From NCBI GenBank assembly GCA_022842785.1, contig JALHOW010000005.1, positions 411,023-475,022 of the forward strand: a DNA stretch of 64,000 nucleotides, read 5' to 3'. Under the pieces are notes generated by a model, which was not told the origin of the DNA, searched no databases, and saw only the letters and a program-made list of their open reading frames with translations. Origin of the DNA: Hyphomicrobiaceae bacterium (lineage in GTDB: Bacteria > Pseudomonadota > Alphaproteobacteria > Rhizobiales > Hyphomicrobiaceae). Made by a program: the position numbers and the translations under genes. Every line of letters starts with the position of its first letter. The stretch's first letter is position 1. Of this stretch, positions 19,307-28,147 are shown in pieces.

Positions 19307-20046
19307 AGTGACGGATGCGAGCGCGCGAGTTGGGATTCAGTAAGAACGCGCTTGTCCTCGCTGCGGCAGATGATGCAGCATCCACGACGCGCACCGCTTT
19401 CCTCTATCGACGGCGCGCTCGGATAGAGAATTACTGCGTCGCGTCCCGACAAGGCGGTCTTGAGATAGCTCTCGGTGAGGACACCTGAGTTGCCATAGTC
19501 GTCGAATTCGTATCCAGGATCTCCCGGCACTTCAAAATCATCGACCATGATGATGGGGCGAGCCACGCTATCCAACACGATCTTCACCTCTTCGATAAGA
19601 GGAAGATCTTCCTCCCAATGTGCATCGAGATAGAAGAACACCGGCTCGGAACGAAAGTTACGCAGAGGGCCATCGAGAAGGGTGCGCAGACCGACGCGCG
19701 AGTCTCGATTGAGCATCGTCACGTTGCCGTATCGGCGGAGCTTCCTTCGAGAGAACCCATAATAGCGCGGGTTCTTCTCGATCGTATAGATCGGCAGTCC
19801 TGTTGCAGCAAAGAACTCCGCTGTTGTGCCACCGAAGGTACCCGTTTCGACGATGGCCACAGGTCTGAGTTCTCGCATGATATATTGGAAGAGTTCGACA
19901 CGCCTTGCCTGACCATTGAGTATTGCGCTCCAACTCACCCACGACGGCGATCCGCGGTAGTAGTCCAGCGCGCCAAGCCATTGACCGGGTACTGCGGCTA
20001 ACAGAGCAGTCTTGATCTGCCTCAATGCGCTGCGTGCCGCCTGCAT
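19303..20046 (-). CDS. Class I SAM-dependent methyltransferase (Methyltransf_24-like)
   Basis: A 247-residue protein with a class I methyltransferase core: motif I region AIVETGTFGGTTAEFFA, IYTIEKNPRYYGF as the acidic post-I strand, FFYLDAHWEEDLPLIEEV and IIMVDDFEVPGDPGYEFDD. The DAHW/DDF acidic pairs resemble cephalosporin-hydroxylase-like and macrocin-type sugar O-methyltransferases that use a divalent metal. The frame opens at GTG 20082 inside the preceding gene; ATG 20046 reduces the overlap to 25 bases and is preferred. It probably methylates a sugar hydroxyl. Confidence 0.75.
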   Translation of the reverse strand: MQAARSALRQIKTALLAAVPGQWLGALDYYRGSPSWVSWSAILNGQARRVELFQYIMRELRPVAIVETGTFGGTTAEFFAATGLPIYTIEKNPRYYGFSRRKLRRYGNVTMLNRDSRVGLRTLLDGPLRNFRSEPVFFYLDAHWEEDLPLIEEVKIVLDSVARPIIMVDDFEVPGDPGYEFDDYGNSGVLTESYLKTALSGRDAVILYPSAPSIEESGARRGCCIICRSEDKRVLTESQLARSHPSL

Positions 20047-21479
20047 ACGATGAGCTCTCTGGTCATCATTGATGACGGCCACCTCTCGACCACCACGAAA
20101 TAGCGCTCAAGTTGCGCGAGCACGTGCGCAAGATTGTACGAGGCGGGTGGAACGCCGTATGCCTCACGCAGGAACGGATCTTCCGGCTGTACAAACTCGA
20201 AGATGAGCCAGTCGCTGGTGTAGCTCGCCAGGAGCTCGACTAGAAAATCCGTCGGGACACTTGGAACACCGAGCAGCAGATGGTGCGCCAGCGCGAGACA
20301 CGAAACCAGCTCGCTACGGCACCGCTCCGCAAGCGTCGGCCACTTCTTGCCAGGTGGGCCAACAGGCGTCGACGGCACGACGATGTCCGCGAAGCATGGC
20401 AACGCCTGCGAGTTGAGGCGGTCACCGTCGCGGAACATAAGATCCAGTGACTGCTCATCGATATCGATGCCGACTGAAGTGGCCCCGAGTTTGCTGGCCA
20501 GATGAGCGTACAGGCCTCTGTTGCAGCCAAGATCCACATAGCTGGCCGGGCTGACGCGCTCGATGATGTCGGCCACCACCTTGTGTTTTCCATCACTCGA
20601 CAGAGCGCGCTGAAGCGACTGTGGCGAGCCATCGTATGGCGGCAGACCGTTCGAACCCTGGTAGTAGCCTCCCCAGCTCGTTGCCGCCGGCCCAATCGGT
20701 GCCCCGATCGCCTTCCGGAGGGCCTCCAGCTGCTTGTAATGGGCTGGCCGCGCGCCTGATCCCATTCTCGCAAACTCGGTGGACAGCCGCCGCCGCACGC
20801 GACGCGCGACAGTGCGGGACGGCATCAGGATCTCCTCTCCCGCCTTACGCAGACGCGAGTGGCCAGTCGGCACGCGTGGCACAATATGTTGAGCGACGTC
20901 GTCCACGATTGATTTGCCGTAGTCGCGGCTCACCCTGCGGAGCAGGGTCAAGTGACCGTCTCGTATCAAATCGAGGCTCGAAAGAAGACCAGACCGAAAC
21001 TCGGATACGAAGGCATCGAAGCCAGCGTCGGTGAGAGGCACTATGGAAGTAAAATCGACAAAGACGGGGCGGCGCCCGCGGAAGAGAATATTCCAGAAGT
21101 TTGCATCGTGAAGGCACATCCCGTGAGGCAGCAAACGATCGCAAATCTCAAGAGTGAGCTGTGCCGCCCTGAAGAACATCTCCGAAGTCCACTCGAACGG
21201 ATAGGTCGGAACTGAAATGCTCTCGTGCTGCAGCGCGAGCGCTCCGCTGTCTCCGATACCCTCCGCAGTTCGGAATGATATGAGCTTCCCGTCTGCCACG
21301 AGTGCGTGCAATTCGCGGTTCTCGATGGCTTTGCGATAGAACGCGTCGGCATGCGACGCGATGATCCGGTAGAGGTTGTTGTCGGCACCGCGGTACAGCC
21401 GACCGTTGTTATCCCAGCCACTACCCTCGTAGCTCAATTCCATCGCGGGCGTCCGCACGGCAGCAAGCTCGCTGGTCAC
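20022..21479 (-). CDS. Kinase-like/class I methyltransferase fusion protein
   Basis: A 485-residue two-domain protein. The first half (about 30-260) has a protein-kinase/APH-like catalytic loop, LHDANFWNILF, followed by VFVDFTSIVPL, equivalent to the HxDxxxxN and DFG elements. The second half (about 310-485) is a SAM methyltransferase with SYVDLGCNRGLYAHLASKL and GIDIDEQSLDLM. GTG 21479-21477 overlaps the upstream GT2 stop as GTGA and excludes an implausible 36-residue extension inside that gene. Rhizobial nodulation proteins of the NoeA type may share this layout, but I cannot verify that here. Inference: phosphorylation and methylation of a glycan, as in kinase/methyltransferase chain terminators of O-antigens. 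Confidence 0.75.
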   Translation of the reverse strand: MTSELAAVRTPAMELSYEGSGWDNNGRLYRGADNNLYRIIASHADAFYRKAIENRELHALVADGKLISFRTAEGIGDSGALALQHESISVPTYPFEWTSEMFFRAAQLTLEICDRLLPHGMCLHDANFWNILFRGRRPVFVDFTSIVPLTDAGFDAFVSEFRSGLLSSLDLIRDGHLTLLRRVSRDYGKSIVDDVAQHIVPRVPTGHSRLRKAGEEILMPSRTVARRVRRRLSTEFARMGSGARPAHYKQLEALRKAIGAPIGPAATSWGGYYQGSNGLPPYDGSPQSLQRALSSDGKHKVVADIIERVSPASYVDLGCNRGLYAHLASKLGATSVGIDIDEQSLDLMFRDGDRLNSQALPCFADIVVPSTPVGPPGKKWPTLAERCRSELVSCLALAHHLLLGVPSVPTDFLVELLASYTSDWLIFEFVQPEDPFLREAYGVPPASYNLAHVLAQLERYFVVVERWPSSMMTRELIVCRRHAAH

Positions 21480-22408
21480 GCCCGACCGACGAGAGAAAGC
21501 ATCGTTCGGGCGGCCGGCAAACCGAAGAGACGCGCAAGCGGCGCCGCGATGCGGCTGTGCAGCGGCGCGGACCGACCAAGCGCGCACATGGATGCGTGAG
21601 CCTCGAAATAGGTGGAATCGGCAGCCGCAAAGAACCCACGCGCGGCGCCGTAGTAAATACTGCGAACGGCTTCAATACGCCGATCATTGAAGGTACCGGC
21701 TGCACGCCAGAGCTTTTCTATCTGGCGCCCGTTGCGCAGCACGTCTTGCCAGAAACGCACGGCATTGCGACGCGACAGCGAATTTGTGAGGACGCGATAG
21801 CGCGCGCCGACGTGCGGGCAGTAGACGGCTTTGCCGCCGCAGCTCATGGCATCGAACAGAAACCGTGCGTCCTGAATAATGGGCAGATCATCGCGGAATC
21901 CGCCGATGCGCTCGACCAGCGAGCGACGGTACAGAATAGCTGCCGTCGTCGCCCAAGCGGATGTGGCTGCCGCCAGCTCAGCATCTTCCTCCATAAGCGC
22001 CCAATCGATCGTGCGGACAGGCGGTGGCGAACTGGCGGCTTCACTGCCATCGTCGACCTCTTCCCAGTCGCAGATGATCACGTCGGCGTTCGTCTCTCTC
22101 GCCGCCTTGAGGCGCAATTTCAGCGTGCCTGGTATAAGGAGGTCATCGGCATCCAGAAACACGAGCCAGTCCGCATCGATAGCGGCGATGCCGCGATTCC
22201 GGGCAGCGGACACCCCACGATTTGGGCCTGTGAGCACGCGAATGCGCGGCTCGAAACGCCGGGCGATCGACAAGGAACGATCGGAGGAACCGTCATCGAC
22301 GACCATGATGCCGACCTCGTCCCCTTGAGCAATGGCGCTCTCGAGAGTGGCCGCGAGAGTGGCCTCACCGTTGTAGCAGGGTATGACGATCGCGATGTCC
22401 GGGGGCAT
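21476..22408 (-). CDS. Family 2 glycosyltransferase
   Basis: About 310 residues. IAIVIPCYNGEATL starts at residue 5, IMVVDDGSSDRS follows, then GVSAARNRGIA and the acidic FLDADDLL motif, all standard GT2 elements. ATG 22408 is preferred over ATG 22447, which would lie inside the pyruvyl transferase gene. The C-terminal 100 residues are helical and basic. The stop is shared with the GTG start of the kinase/methyltransferase gene, so these two are translationally coupled. Confidence 0.87.
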   Translation of the reverse strand: MPPDIAIVIPCYNGEATLAATLESAIAQGDEVGIMVVDDGSSDRSLSIARRFEPRIRVLTGPNRGVSAARNRGIAAIDADWLVFLDADDLLIPGTLKLRLKAARETNADVIICDWEEVDDGSEAASSPPPVRTIDWALMEEDAELAAATSAWATTAAILYRRSLVERIGGFRDDLPIIQDARFLFDAMSCGGKAVYCPHVGARYRVLTNSLSRRNAVRFWQDVLRNGRQIEKLWRAAGTFNDRRIEAVRSIYYGAARGFFAAADSTYFEAHASMCALGRSAPLHSRIAAPLARLFGLPAARTMLSLVGRA

Positions 22409-22424
22409 GGACTGATACTGCCCG

Positions 22425-23669
22425 CTAGTGCCCGATAGCCGACGCATAGAACGCGTCCGCCATTTCGGACGCTTTACTTCGCGTCTCGATAAAAACTTCC
22501 CGACGGTAGCCTTCTACGAATTGGACGATCCGCGAGAGATCACTGGCCGGCTCGCATTTGGATAAACTTATGAGCGGCGTACCCTGCATCCCCGTATACT
22601 TATCGAAATCGGCGTACTTGTAGTCGTAGTAGTTCCCCTCTGTTACCGGAATGAATGGCGAGCCTGCGATCCCGGCAAGCAGGCAACCATGGAACGACAT
22701 CGATAACGTCAACTTAGCCTTAGCGGCCAGATCAAACAGGTGATGCTCGTCACGTACGCGCCCAACGCTCGTGATGCGTGACGCATTGCGCGCATGTTTC
22801 TGCACCGCGAGAGCCGCCGCATCGTCATCACAGAAAGAAGCCCCGCTCACGCCAAAGAACATAACAGGCAGATCAAAACGATCGATGAGACCATCGATCA
22901 GAGCCGCTAGGCGCTTGTACCTATCATCCACCAATGTAGTGATGTCTTCGAAGGTCGTGTGTCGAACGTTGGCCAGAATATAGGCGGGTGTTTCATGCGG
23001 TCGCGATGGATAGAGCCGTACGGCGCTGAATACCTCGTCATAGATTGAACGCTCGCCTCGCGCCTTGGCACCGGTGTCCAGAAGCTCCAAATCGAGTTCA
23101 TTCCGCGTTCGCCAATCATCGACCACGTGAGCAAGAGCGTGGCGCAAAGTGGCGACGTCTTGCGTCACCATCGGACCGTACTGCTGAGCCCCGAAGTAAA
23201 CTTTCCCCCCAGAGGCGCGTACGATCTCGGCAGACTTCAGATAGGAGGGGGCGTTCAACTTGAACCACATCCCGGAGAACTGAGTACCTCCGTAAATGAA
23301 GAATGCATTCGCGCGACTTAAGCTGTCCATAGCCGCACGACCGCCGAACATATCCAGTGCACTCATGAGCCCCGCACTTCTTTGCGCCGCCGATTCGGCC
23401 AAGCCTTCTGGGACACGCAGCCGTCTCAGAACATGAGATGCTCTCCGGAATACGGTCTCCAGGCCGGGTTCCGCCTCGATCTCGGTGGTCGAAACGAGCT
23501 CCCTGATGAAGCTGCCATTCGTGTCGAGAAGCTGAACCACAATTCTTGCGTCGGCCTGCTGATATCGTATGCGCTCTATAACTGCTTTCAGCAGGCATTC
23601 GTCGCCCAGCGAATCCTGCCCCTGGAACGAGCCTGTAATCACGACCCGCATCGCGTTGCTCCCTGCCAT
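22425..23669 (-). CDS. Polysaccharide pyruvyl transferase family protein
   Basis: A 414-residue GT-B-like enzyme of the PS_pyruv_trans family, which transfers enolpyruvyl from PEP to make pyruvate ketals on exopolysaccharides. The start reads RVVITGSFQGQDSLGDECLL, equivalent to the N-terminal GDExxL signature. Mid-protein FFIYGGTQFSGMWF and YFGAQQYGPM and late SMSFHGCLLAGIAGSPFIPV (histidine in a conserved loop) complete the family pattern. ATG 23669 has GGGGATGAG just upstream. The modification would make the polymer anionic. Confidence 0.85.
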   Translation of the reverse strand: MAGSNAMRVVITGSFQGQDSLGDECLLKAVIERIRYQQADARIVVQLLDTNGSFIRELVSTTEIEAEPGLETVFRRASHVLRRLRVPEGLAESAAQRSAGLMSALDMFGGRAAMDSLSRANAFFIYGGTQFSGMWFKLNAPSYLKSAEIVRASGGKVYFGAQQYGPMVTQDVATLRHALAHVVDDWRTRNELDLELLDTGAKARGERSIYDEVFSAVRLYPSRPHETPAYILANVRHTTFEDITTLVDDRYKRLAALIDGLIDRFDLPVMFFGVSGASFCDDDAAALAVQKHARNASRITSVGRVRDEHHLFDLAAKAKLTLSMSFHGCLLAGIAGSPFIPVTEGNYYDYKYADFDKYTGMQGTPLISLSKCEPASDLSRIVQFVEGYRREVFIETRSKASEMADAFYASAIGH

Positions 23670-23745
23670 TGCTCATCCCCAAATGAATATCGCCGCGAGA
23701 CACACGAGCCGAGTCGGGCTGGCATTCGTGGATACGTGCGCACCT

Positions 23746-24738
23746 TCATCCGTTCCGTCCGGACAGGCGGAACTTCACACGTGCGCCATACCCCAGCATC
23801 CGCCCCCAAACACTCTGCTCGAGCCAGGCTCGCACCGAGGAAGGAAGATCAGTCGCAATCGTGCACCATGGGGTTGCCTGAGTGACAAGAGCATACCACT
23901 CCCGCTCGGCAGCAGACGGTTGCCTAGGGGGAACGTGCGTAATCTTCCAAGGCTTGTTTTCACCTGTTTGGTGACACAGTAGCGGACACCCTTCGATCTC
24001 GAGATGTACGAATGGATTGATCGGCGAGGCGGCGTACACGATATCGGGCGGCCCCAATGTGACGATCTCTGTCTGCAAACATTGCAGCACGGCATTCAGG
24101 CAATCCTGATCGGCCATCGGAAACTGCTTCACCGTGAAAAGCCCGCCGTCGCCAAGGGCGACATTTATGACCCTCTGCCAAGCTTCGAAGATCTTGCCGT
24201 CCCGAACGACGTCTCCCCCAAAAAAGCCTGAGTTGAAATAAAGATGCCGTCGGGGACCTCCCTTGAGACCGAGGACGTTCTCGCAAATCCTCTCCCAACG
24301 CGCGCGCCGGATGTCGGTGTTGGGAAGGATCCCCTCGACGCAAAATAGAGGTGCCGTCTCCAGCGCCTCCGCTGCAATGCGGAGAATTTCCGGCGACATC
24401 AAAATGCAATCTGCATCTATGAAGAGAAACTTGCCGCGAGCAACTCGACTTATGAGCTCGAGCTTTCGGTTGCCCACCCAGGCCTCACCCGCGGGTAGCG
24501 CGTGCATGGTAACCGGCGCACCCGGACGGATTGCCAATCCCGTCTCACCGATGCATCCCACATGCACCTCATATGCACCGCCGCATCTGGCGATGGAGTT
24601 CACGAGCGCGGCAGCACCCTTGGAATAGTCGCCCTCAATGAGGGTGAAAATCTGCAAGCCAATTCGCCAGCGGCTCAGTGATGCGACTGCGCGGCGGATC
24701 GGCTCGCTCGGCGCAAGTCGAAATGCGTTCGCCCGCAA
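23746..24738 (-). CDS. GT-A fold glycosyltransferase
   Basis: A 330-residue protein resembling nucleotide-diphospho-sugar transferases. It has IFTLIEGDYSKGAAALVNSI near 30, GKFLFIDADCILMSP containing a DxD motif, and YFNSGFFGGDV, a segment common in GT8-like enzymes. MADQDCLNAVL and LCHQTGENKPW complete the GT8-like resemblance. No better start exists than TTG 24738, which is preceded by GAGG four bases upstream and lies six bases after the ABC transporter ATPase stop. A specific family number is not certain. Confidence 0.75.
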   Translation of the reverse strand: MRANAFRLAPSEPIRRAVASLSRWRIGLQIFTLIEGDYSKGAAALVNSIARCGGAYEVHVGCIGETGLAIRPGAPVTMHALPAGEAWVGNRKLELISRVARGKFLFIDADCILMSPEILRIAAEALETAPLFCVEGILPNTDIRRARWERICENVLGLKGGPRRHLYFNSGFFGGDVVRDGKIFEAWQRVINVALGDGGLFTVKQFPMADQDCLNAVLQCLQTEIVTLGPPDIVYAASPINPFVHLEIEGCPLLCHQTGENKPWKITHVPPRQPSAAEREWYALVTQATPWCTIATDLPSSVRAWLEQSVWGRMLGYGARVKFRLSGRNG

Positions 24739-24744
24739 GCAGCC

Positions 24745-26037
24745 TCACGCGATCTTCCTCGTTGCCTTATCGGATACTCTCGCAATGCGCGTTTCACACG
24801 GGAAGAATGCCGCTCCGTTGCCCCAGCTCAGCTCCGGCACGCGCATCTCAAGGCTATCGGCGCTGCGCCTGATCTCGAACACCAGGCAGTCTTCGGCGCG
24901 ATGAAGATACTCGATACCCGGCCTGACCAAATCCAAGCTGACCGAGTAGGCGCCGCCGCACAAGGCTGAGGTATCGACGGTCACATCGAACTCGGTCTCG
25001 CCGACCAGAATATCGACTTCGTTCCGCTGATCGAGCTGGTTGGTTGACGCCCATCCCACGGCCTCACCTGCCGCGGTCTTGATGCGAATGTTGCATCCAA
25101 CCCGGACCTCCCTCCGCGCGACGACACGCAGCTTGAGCCTTATCCGTCCTCCAGTTCCCCGAACTTCTTCCACCTGGACATCCGCAGCAATGGTGGCGGC
25201 TACAGCATTCTTAGGAACCTGTCCCCGATACGAGCTGACTCGATCATCGGCCTCCGCATACTGGCGCAGTACGGATCCCGTTGCATCGTACGCCGCAACC
25301 TTCCCACTCGCGAGTAGCAGACATTTGCTGCACATCCGCTGAATGGCGCTGGCATTGTGGCTGACGAACAGGACCGTCCGGCCGTGACTGGCAACGTCCT
25401 GCATCTTGCCGAGGCATTTTTTCTGGAATGCGACATCACCAACGGCAAGGACTTCGTCAACAACCAGGATCTCGGGCTCAAGATGCGCGGCTACGGCGAA
25501 TGCGAGGCGCACGTACATCCCCGAGGAATAACGCTTCACGGGCGTGTCCAGAAATTTCTCGACCTCCGCAAAGGCGACGATCTCATCGAACTTCCGCCGG
25601 ATCTCGCTCCGCGCCATGCCGAGGATCGCACCGTTGAGATAAATGTTTTCACGGCCCGTCAGCTCGGGATGGAAGCCGGTGCCGACTTCAAGAAGGCTCG
25701 CTACGCGACCCAAGATCTCCACGCGTCCCGCGCTCGGCTCCGTGATCCGCGACAGGATCTTGAGCAGCGTCGACTTACCGGCACCGTTGCGACCGATAAC
25801 TCCGACGACCTCGCCGCGCTTGATCTCGAAGCTGACATCCTTCAGGGCCCAGAACTCCTCGACCTCGTCGCCCACGATGAGTTGTCGGCCGCGCATCAAA
25901 TCGCCGGCGGACCGCAGGAAGTTGCGTGTCGAGCGACCGATCACATCCCGAAGTGCTGTATAGCTTTCCCGCTGGCTCTCGTGGCCGATCAGGTAGACTT
26001 TGCCGAGATTGCTCGCGCGGATGACGACGTCGGACAT
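24745..26037 (-). CDS. wzt: O-antigen/polysaccharide ABC transporter ATP-binding protein (Wzt-like)
   Basis: A 430-residue ATPase that powers export of an undecaprenyl-linked glycan across the inner membrane. The Walker A GRNGAGKST is at 82-90, the signature YSSGMYVRLAFA and Walker B ILVVDEVLAVGD follow, and a switch histidine lies in VLFVSHNASAI. Residues about 290-430 form an extra C-terminal beta-rich region like the carbohydrate-binding domain of Wzt proteins that recognise a modified chain end. The in-frame extension upstream lies inside the permease gene; ATG 26037 shares one base with the permease stop (TGATG), fixing the start. Confidence 0.92.
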   Translation of the reverse strand: MSDVVIRASNLGKVYLIGHESQRESYTALRDVIGRSTRNFLRSAGDLMRGRQLIVGDEVEEFWALKDVSFEIKRGEVVGVIGRNGAGKSTLLKILSRITEPSAGRVEILGRVASLLEVGTGFHPELTGRENIYLNGAILGMARSEIRRKFDEIVAFAEVEKFLDTPVKRYSSGMYVRLAFAVAAHLEPEILVVDEVLAVGDVAFQKKCLGKMQDVASHGRTVLFVSHNASAIQRMCSKCLLLASGKVAAYDATGSVLRQYAEADDRVSSYRGQVPKNAVAATIAADVQVEEVRGTGGRIRLKLRVVARREVRVGCNIRIKTAAGEAVGWASTNQLDQRNEVDILVGETEFDVTVDTSALCGGAYSVSLDLVRPGIEYLHRAEDCLVFEIRRSADSLEMRVPELSWGNGAAFFPCETRIARVSDKATRKIA

Positions 26038-26951
26038 CAGATCAGATCCGCGAATGTTTTCTCGGTCTTGCGGAAGTGGCGAATGCCGAGCCACAGCATG
26101 GCTGCAACCACGACGAGGCTCGCCATGAAGCCCGGAACATAAAGCTGGCTCTCCCCGCCGAGCAGGCACCAGCGGAAGCCATCAATGACGCCAACCACCG
26201 GATTGAGACTGTACCAGAAGCGCCAGCTCTCCGGCACCACCGCGCTCGAGAAGCCGACCGGCGAGACGTAGAGGCCGAACTGGACAACAAAGGGAATAAC
26301 GTAGCGAAAGTCGCGATACTTTACATTGAGCGACGTAATCAAGAGCGCCGGACCAAGGCTCGCGAGCACAGCGAGCACGATGAACACCGGCAGAAATACG
26401 ATCTGCCAATTCGGCACGAACGCGAACCACGCCATGATCAGGAACAGGATCACCACGTTGATCGCGAAATCCACCAGCGCCACGACACCCGACGCTGCCG
26501 GGACGATCAGCCGGGGAAAGTAGACCTTCGAGATGAGTTGCGCATTGCCCACCAAGCTGCCCGATGCCTCGGACAGAATGCTCGAGAACAGGAACCAGGG
26601 CAGCATCCCCGCAAATACCAGTACCGGATAAGGCACCGCGCCGTCGCTCGGCAGCTTGGCGAGGCTGCCGAAGATGACCGTAAAAACGATCATGGTCAGA
26701 AACGGGCGCAAGAATGCCCACGTCACGCCGATTACGGTCTGCTTGTATCGGACGGAGATATCGCGCCAGGCGAGAATCGCGAACAGTTCTCGGTAGTGCC
26801 AGAGATCAAGCCAGTAGTTGCGATCCGCCCGACCGCGTTCGAGAATGATTAGCCGCTCGCTCTGCTGCAGACCATCCGCGGGACGCGAGGTCGCCAGCGG
26901 GCTCCGCTCGGGCGTAGTGGCGCTATCGGGAAAGGGTGCGGATGAGGTCAT
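26037..26951 (-). CDS. wzm: Polysaccharide ABC transporter permease (Wzm-like, ABC-2)
   Basis: A 304-residue ABC-2 permease. After an N-terminal amphipathic part (YWLDLWHYRELFAILAWRD) come ISVRYKQTVIGVTWAFLRP and six hydrophobic segments, as in the O-antigen exporters Wzm and KpsM. It forms the membrane channel for the adjacent Wzt. ATG 26951 is chosen; the longer frame to 27059 reads through the previous gene. It overlaps the upstream GT4 gene by 29 bases and the downstream wzt by one base, so the three are co-translated. Confidence 0.91.
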   Translation of the reverse strand: MTSSAPFPDSATTPERSPLATSRPADGLQQSERLIILERGRADRNYWLDLWHYRELFAILAWRDISVRYKQTVIGVTWAFLRPFLTMIVFTVIFGSLAKLPSDGAVPYPVLVFAGMLPWFLFSSILSEASGSLVGNAQLISKVYFPRLIVPAASGVVALVDFAINVVILFLIMAWFAFVPNWQIVFLPVFIVLAVLASLGPALLITSLNVKYRDFRYVIPFVVQFGLYVSPVGFSSAVVPESWRFWYSLNPVVGVIDGFRWCLLGGESQLYVPGFMASLVVVAAMLWLGIRHFRKTEKTFADLI

Positions 26952-28026
26952 CGACGTGCTTTGTAAAGTGCATCGCGGCGAAGCGCTCGACGGCTTTCGG
27001 CTGCGCGAGCTGGCGTCCTTCGAGAGCCGCGACGATGGCATCAACGAGTTCGGTGTCATTGTCGGGGTCGATGGCGCAGCCTATTGCCCCGTCCGCCAAA
27101 GCATCGCGACTGCCGTCGACATTGCCGCCAATCACGGGTAGCCCTGAAGCTGCTGCCTCGAGGAATACGATGCCGAAGCCTTCTCCCGTGCTCGGCATGG
27201 CGAAAAGATCGGCAACAGAAAAGTGGTCGGGCAGTTCGGTCTCGGATACCTCTCCTGTAAACCTGACGATTGCCCGAATGCCTTGCTCTTCGGCGAGCCT
27301 TTCGAGGCGGGCCCTGTCGTCGCCCGCGCCGACGATCAGATAGGCAGCATCAGGCACATGCCGCAGAACCTGCGGCATGGCTCTTATAATTCGGTCATGT
27401 CCCTTGTAGCGCTCGGCAGCGGAAAGGCGCCCAACGGTCAGAACGACGCGCTTGCCCACAAGCCCGAGTTGCGCGGCGAGCGCAAAATTGCGGCGGCGTG
27501 GCGCGAAACTTCCCTCGAAGGTATTCGGCAGCACTTTTACGCGCGCAGGGGGGATGTCGCTCCACCCTAGCAATCGGTCGCGCGTAAAGCGGCTGACCGA
27601 CGTCACTATGGCTGAGCTCTCGAGCGCCCTCCGTGTGGTGCTGCCACGCGGCTCCCAGGCTTCAATGCCGTGCACTTGAACCCAGAGAGGAATGCGCAGG
27701 ACGCGTGCGATCGACGCAGCCAGGGTGACAGCATTCAGATGCCCACAGAACAGTACATCGAATTTCCCGCGCACTGCGCATGTCAGTGCACGCGCGCTCC
27801 ACGTGAGCTTTCCCGCCGCCGGTGGCTGCTGAGTGATGCCATGCGGCAGTGTTGCGCGCTCCGCACCAAAGCGCGGCAGGATGGTAACGCCCGATACCCG
27901 ATCACACTGGCCGAGCGCCGTCATCAGTGCCTGATTGTAGCGCGCGATGCCACCGCCCGCCCCAAACCCATCCGTGAGGAGGGCCAGCACGCGCGCGCGC
28001 CCGGCGTCTGATGTCGACGCGCTCAT
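26923..28026 (-). CDS. Family 4 glycosyltransferase
   Basis: A 367-residue GT4 enzyme. LTDGFGAGGGIARYNQALM is the N-terminal glycine-rich loop; VLTVGRLSAAERYKGHDRII and intact EX7E in STGEGFGIVFLEAAASGLPVIG form the donor site. The ATG at 28026 lies eight bases after the short GT11-like remnant, which in turn overlaps asnB, so it probably belongs to the same transcript. Sugar specificity unknown. Confidence 0.9.
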   Translation of the reverse strand: MSASTSDAGRARVLALLTDGFGAGGGIARYNQALMTALGQCDRVSGVTILPRFGAERATLPHGITQQPPAAGKLTWSARALTCAVRGKFDVLFCGHLNAVTLAASIARVLRIPLWVQVHGIEAWEPRGSTTRRALESSAIVTSVSRFTRDRLLGWSDIPPARVKVLPNTFEGSFAPRRRNFALAAQLGLVGKRVVLTVGRLSAAERYKGHDRIIRAMPQVLRHVPDAAYLIVGAGDDRARLERLAEEQGIRAIVRFTGEVSETELPDHFSVADLFAMPSTGEGFGIVFLEAAASGLPVIGGNVDGSRDALADGAIGCAIDPDNDTELVDAIVAALEGRQLAQPKAVERFAAMHFTKHVDDLIRTLSR

Positions 28027-28033
28027 TTAGGAA

Positions 28034-28147
28034 CTAGTGATCGGCATCAGTTACGGCGGCCGCAGGAGGAGGAGCAATCGAGCCCATCACACTTGCATAC
28101 TGAAACATCTGATTGCCGAGAAGGCCGATCAGAGTGACGCTTATCAC
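28034..28147 (-). pseudogene. Truncated N-terminus of a GT11 alpha-1,2-fucosyltransferase-like gene
   Basis: A 37-codon frame starting at GTG 28147, which overlaps the asnB stop as GTGA, and ending at TAG 28036-28034. Residues 6-18 read LIGLLGNQMFQYA, almost identical to the LIGGLGNQMFQYA block that opens GT11 fucosyltransferases and forms their GDP-fucose site. After residue 20 the sequence becomes an unrelated Ala/Pro-rich tail, and the about 250 remaining residues of the family are missing. It is too short for the other ORF finder thresholds. Most likely a deletion remnant whose start signal is intact; it may still be translated as a short peptide. Confidence 0.65.
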
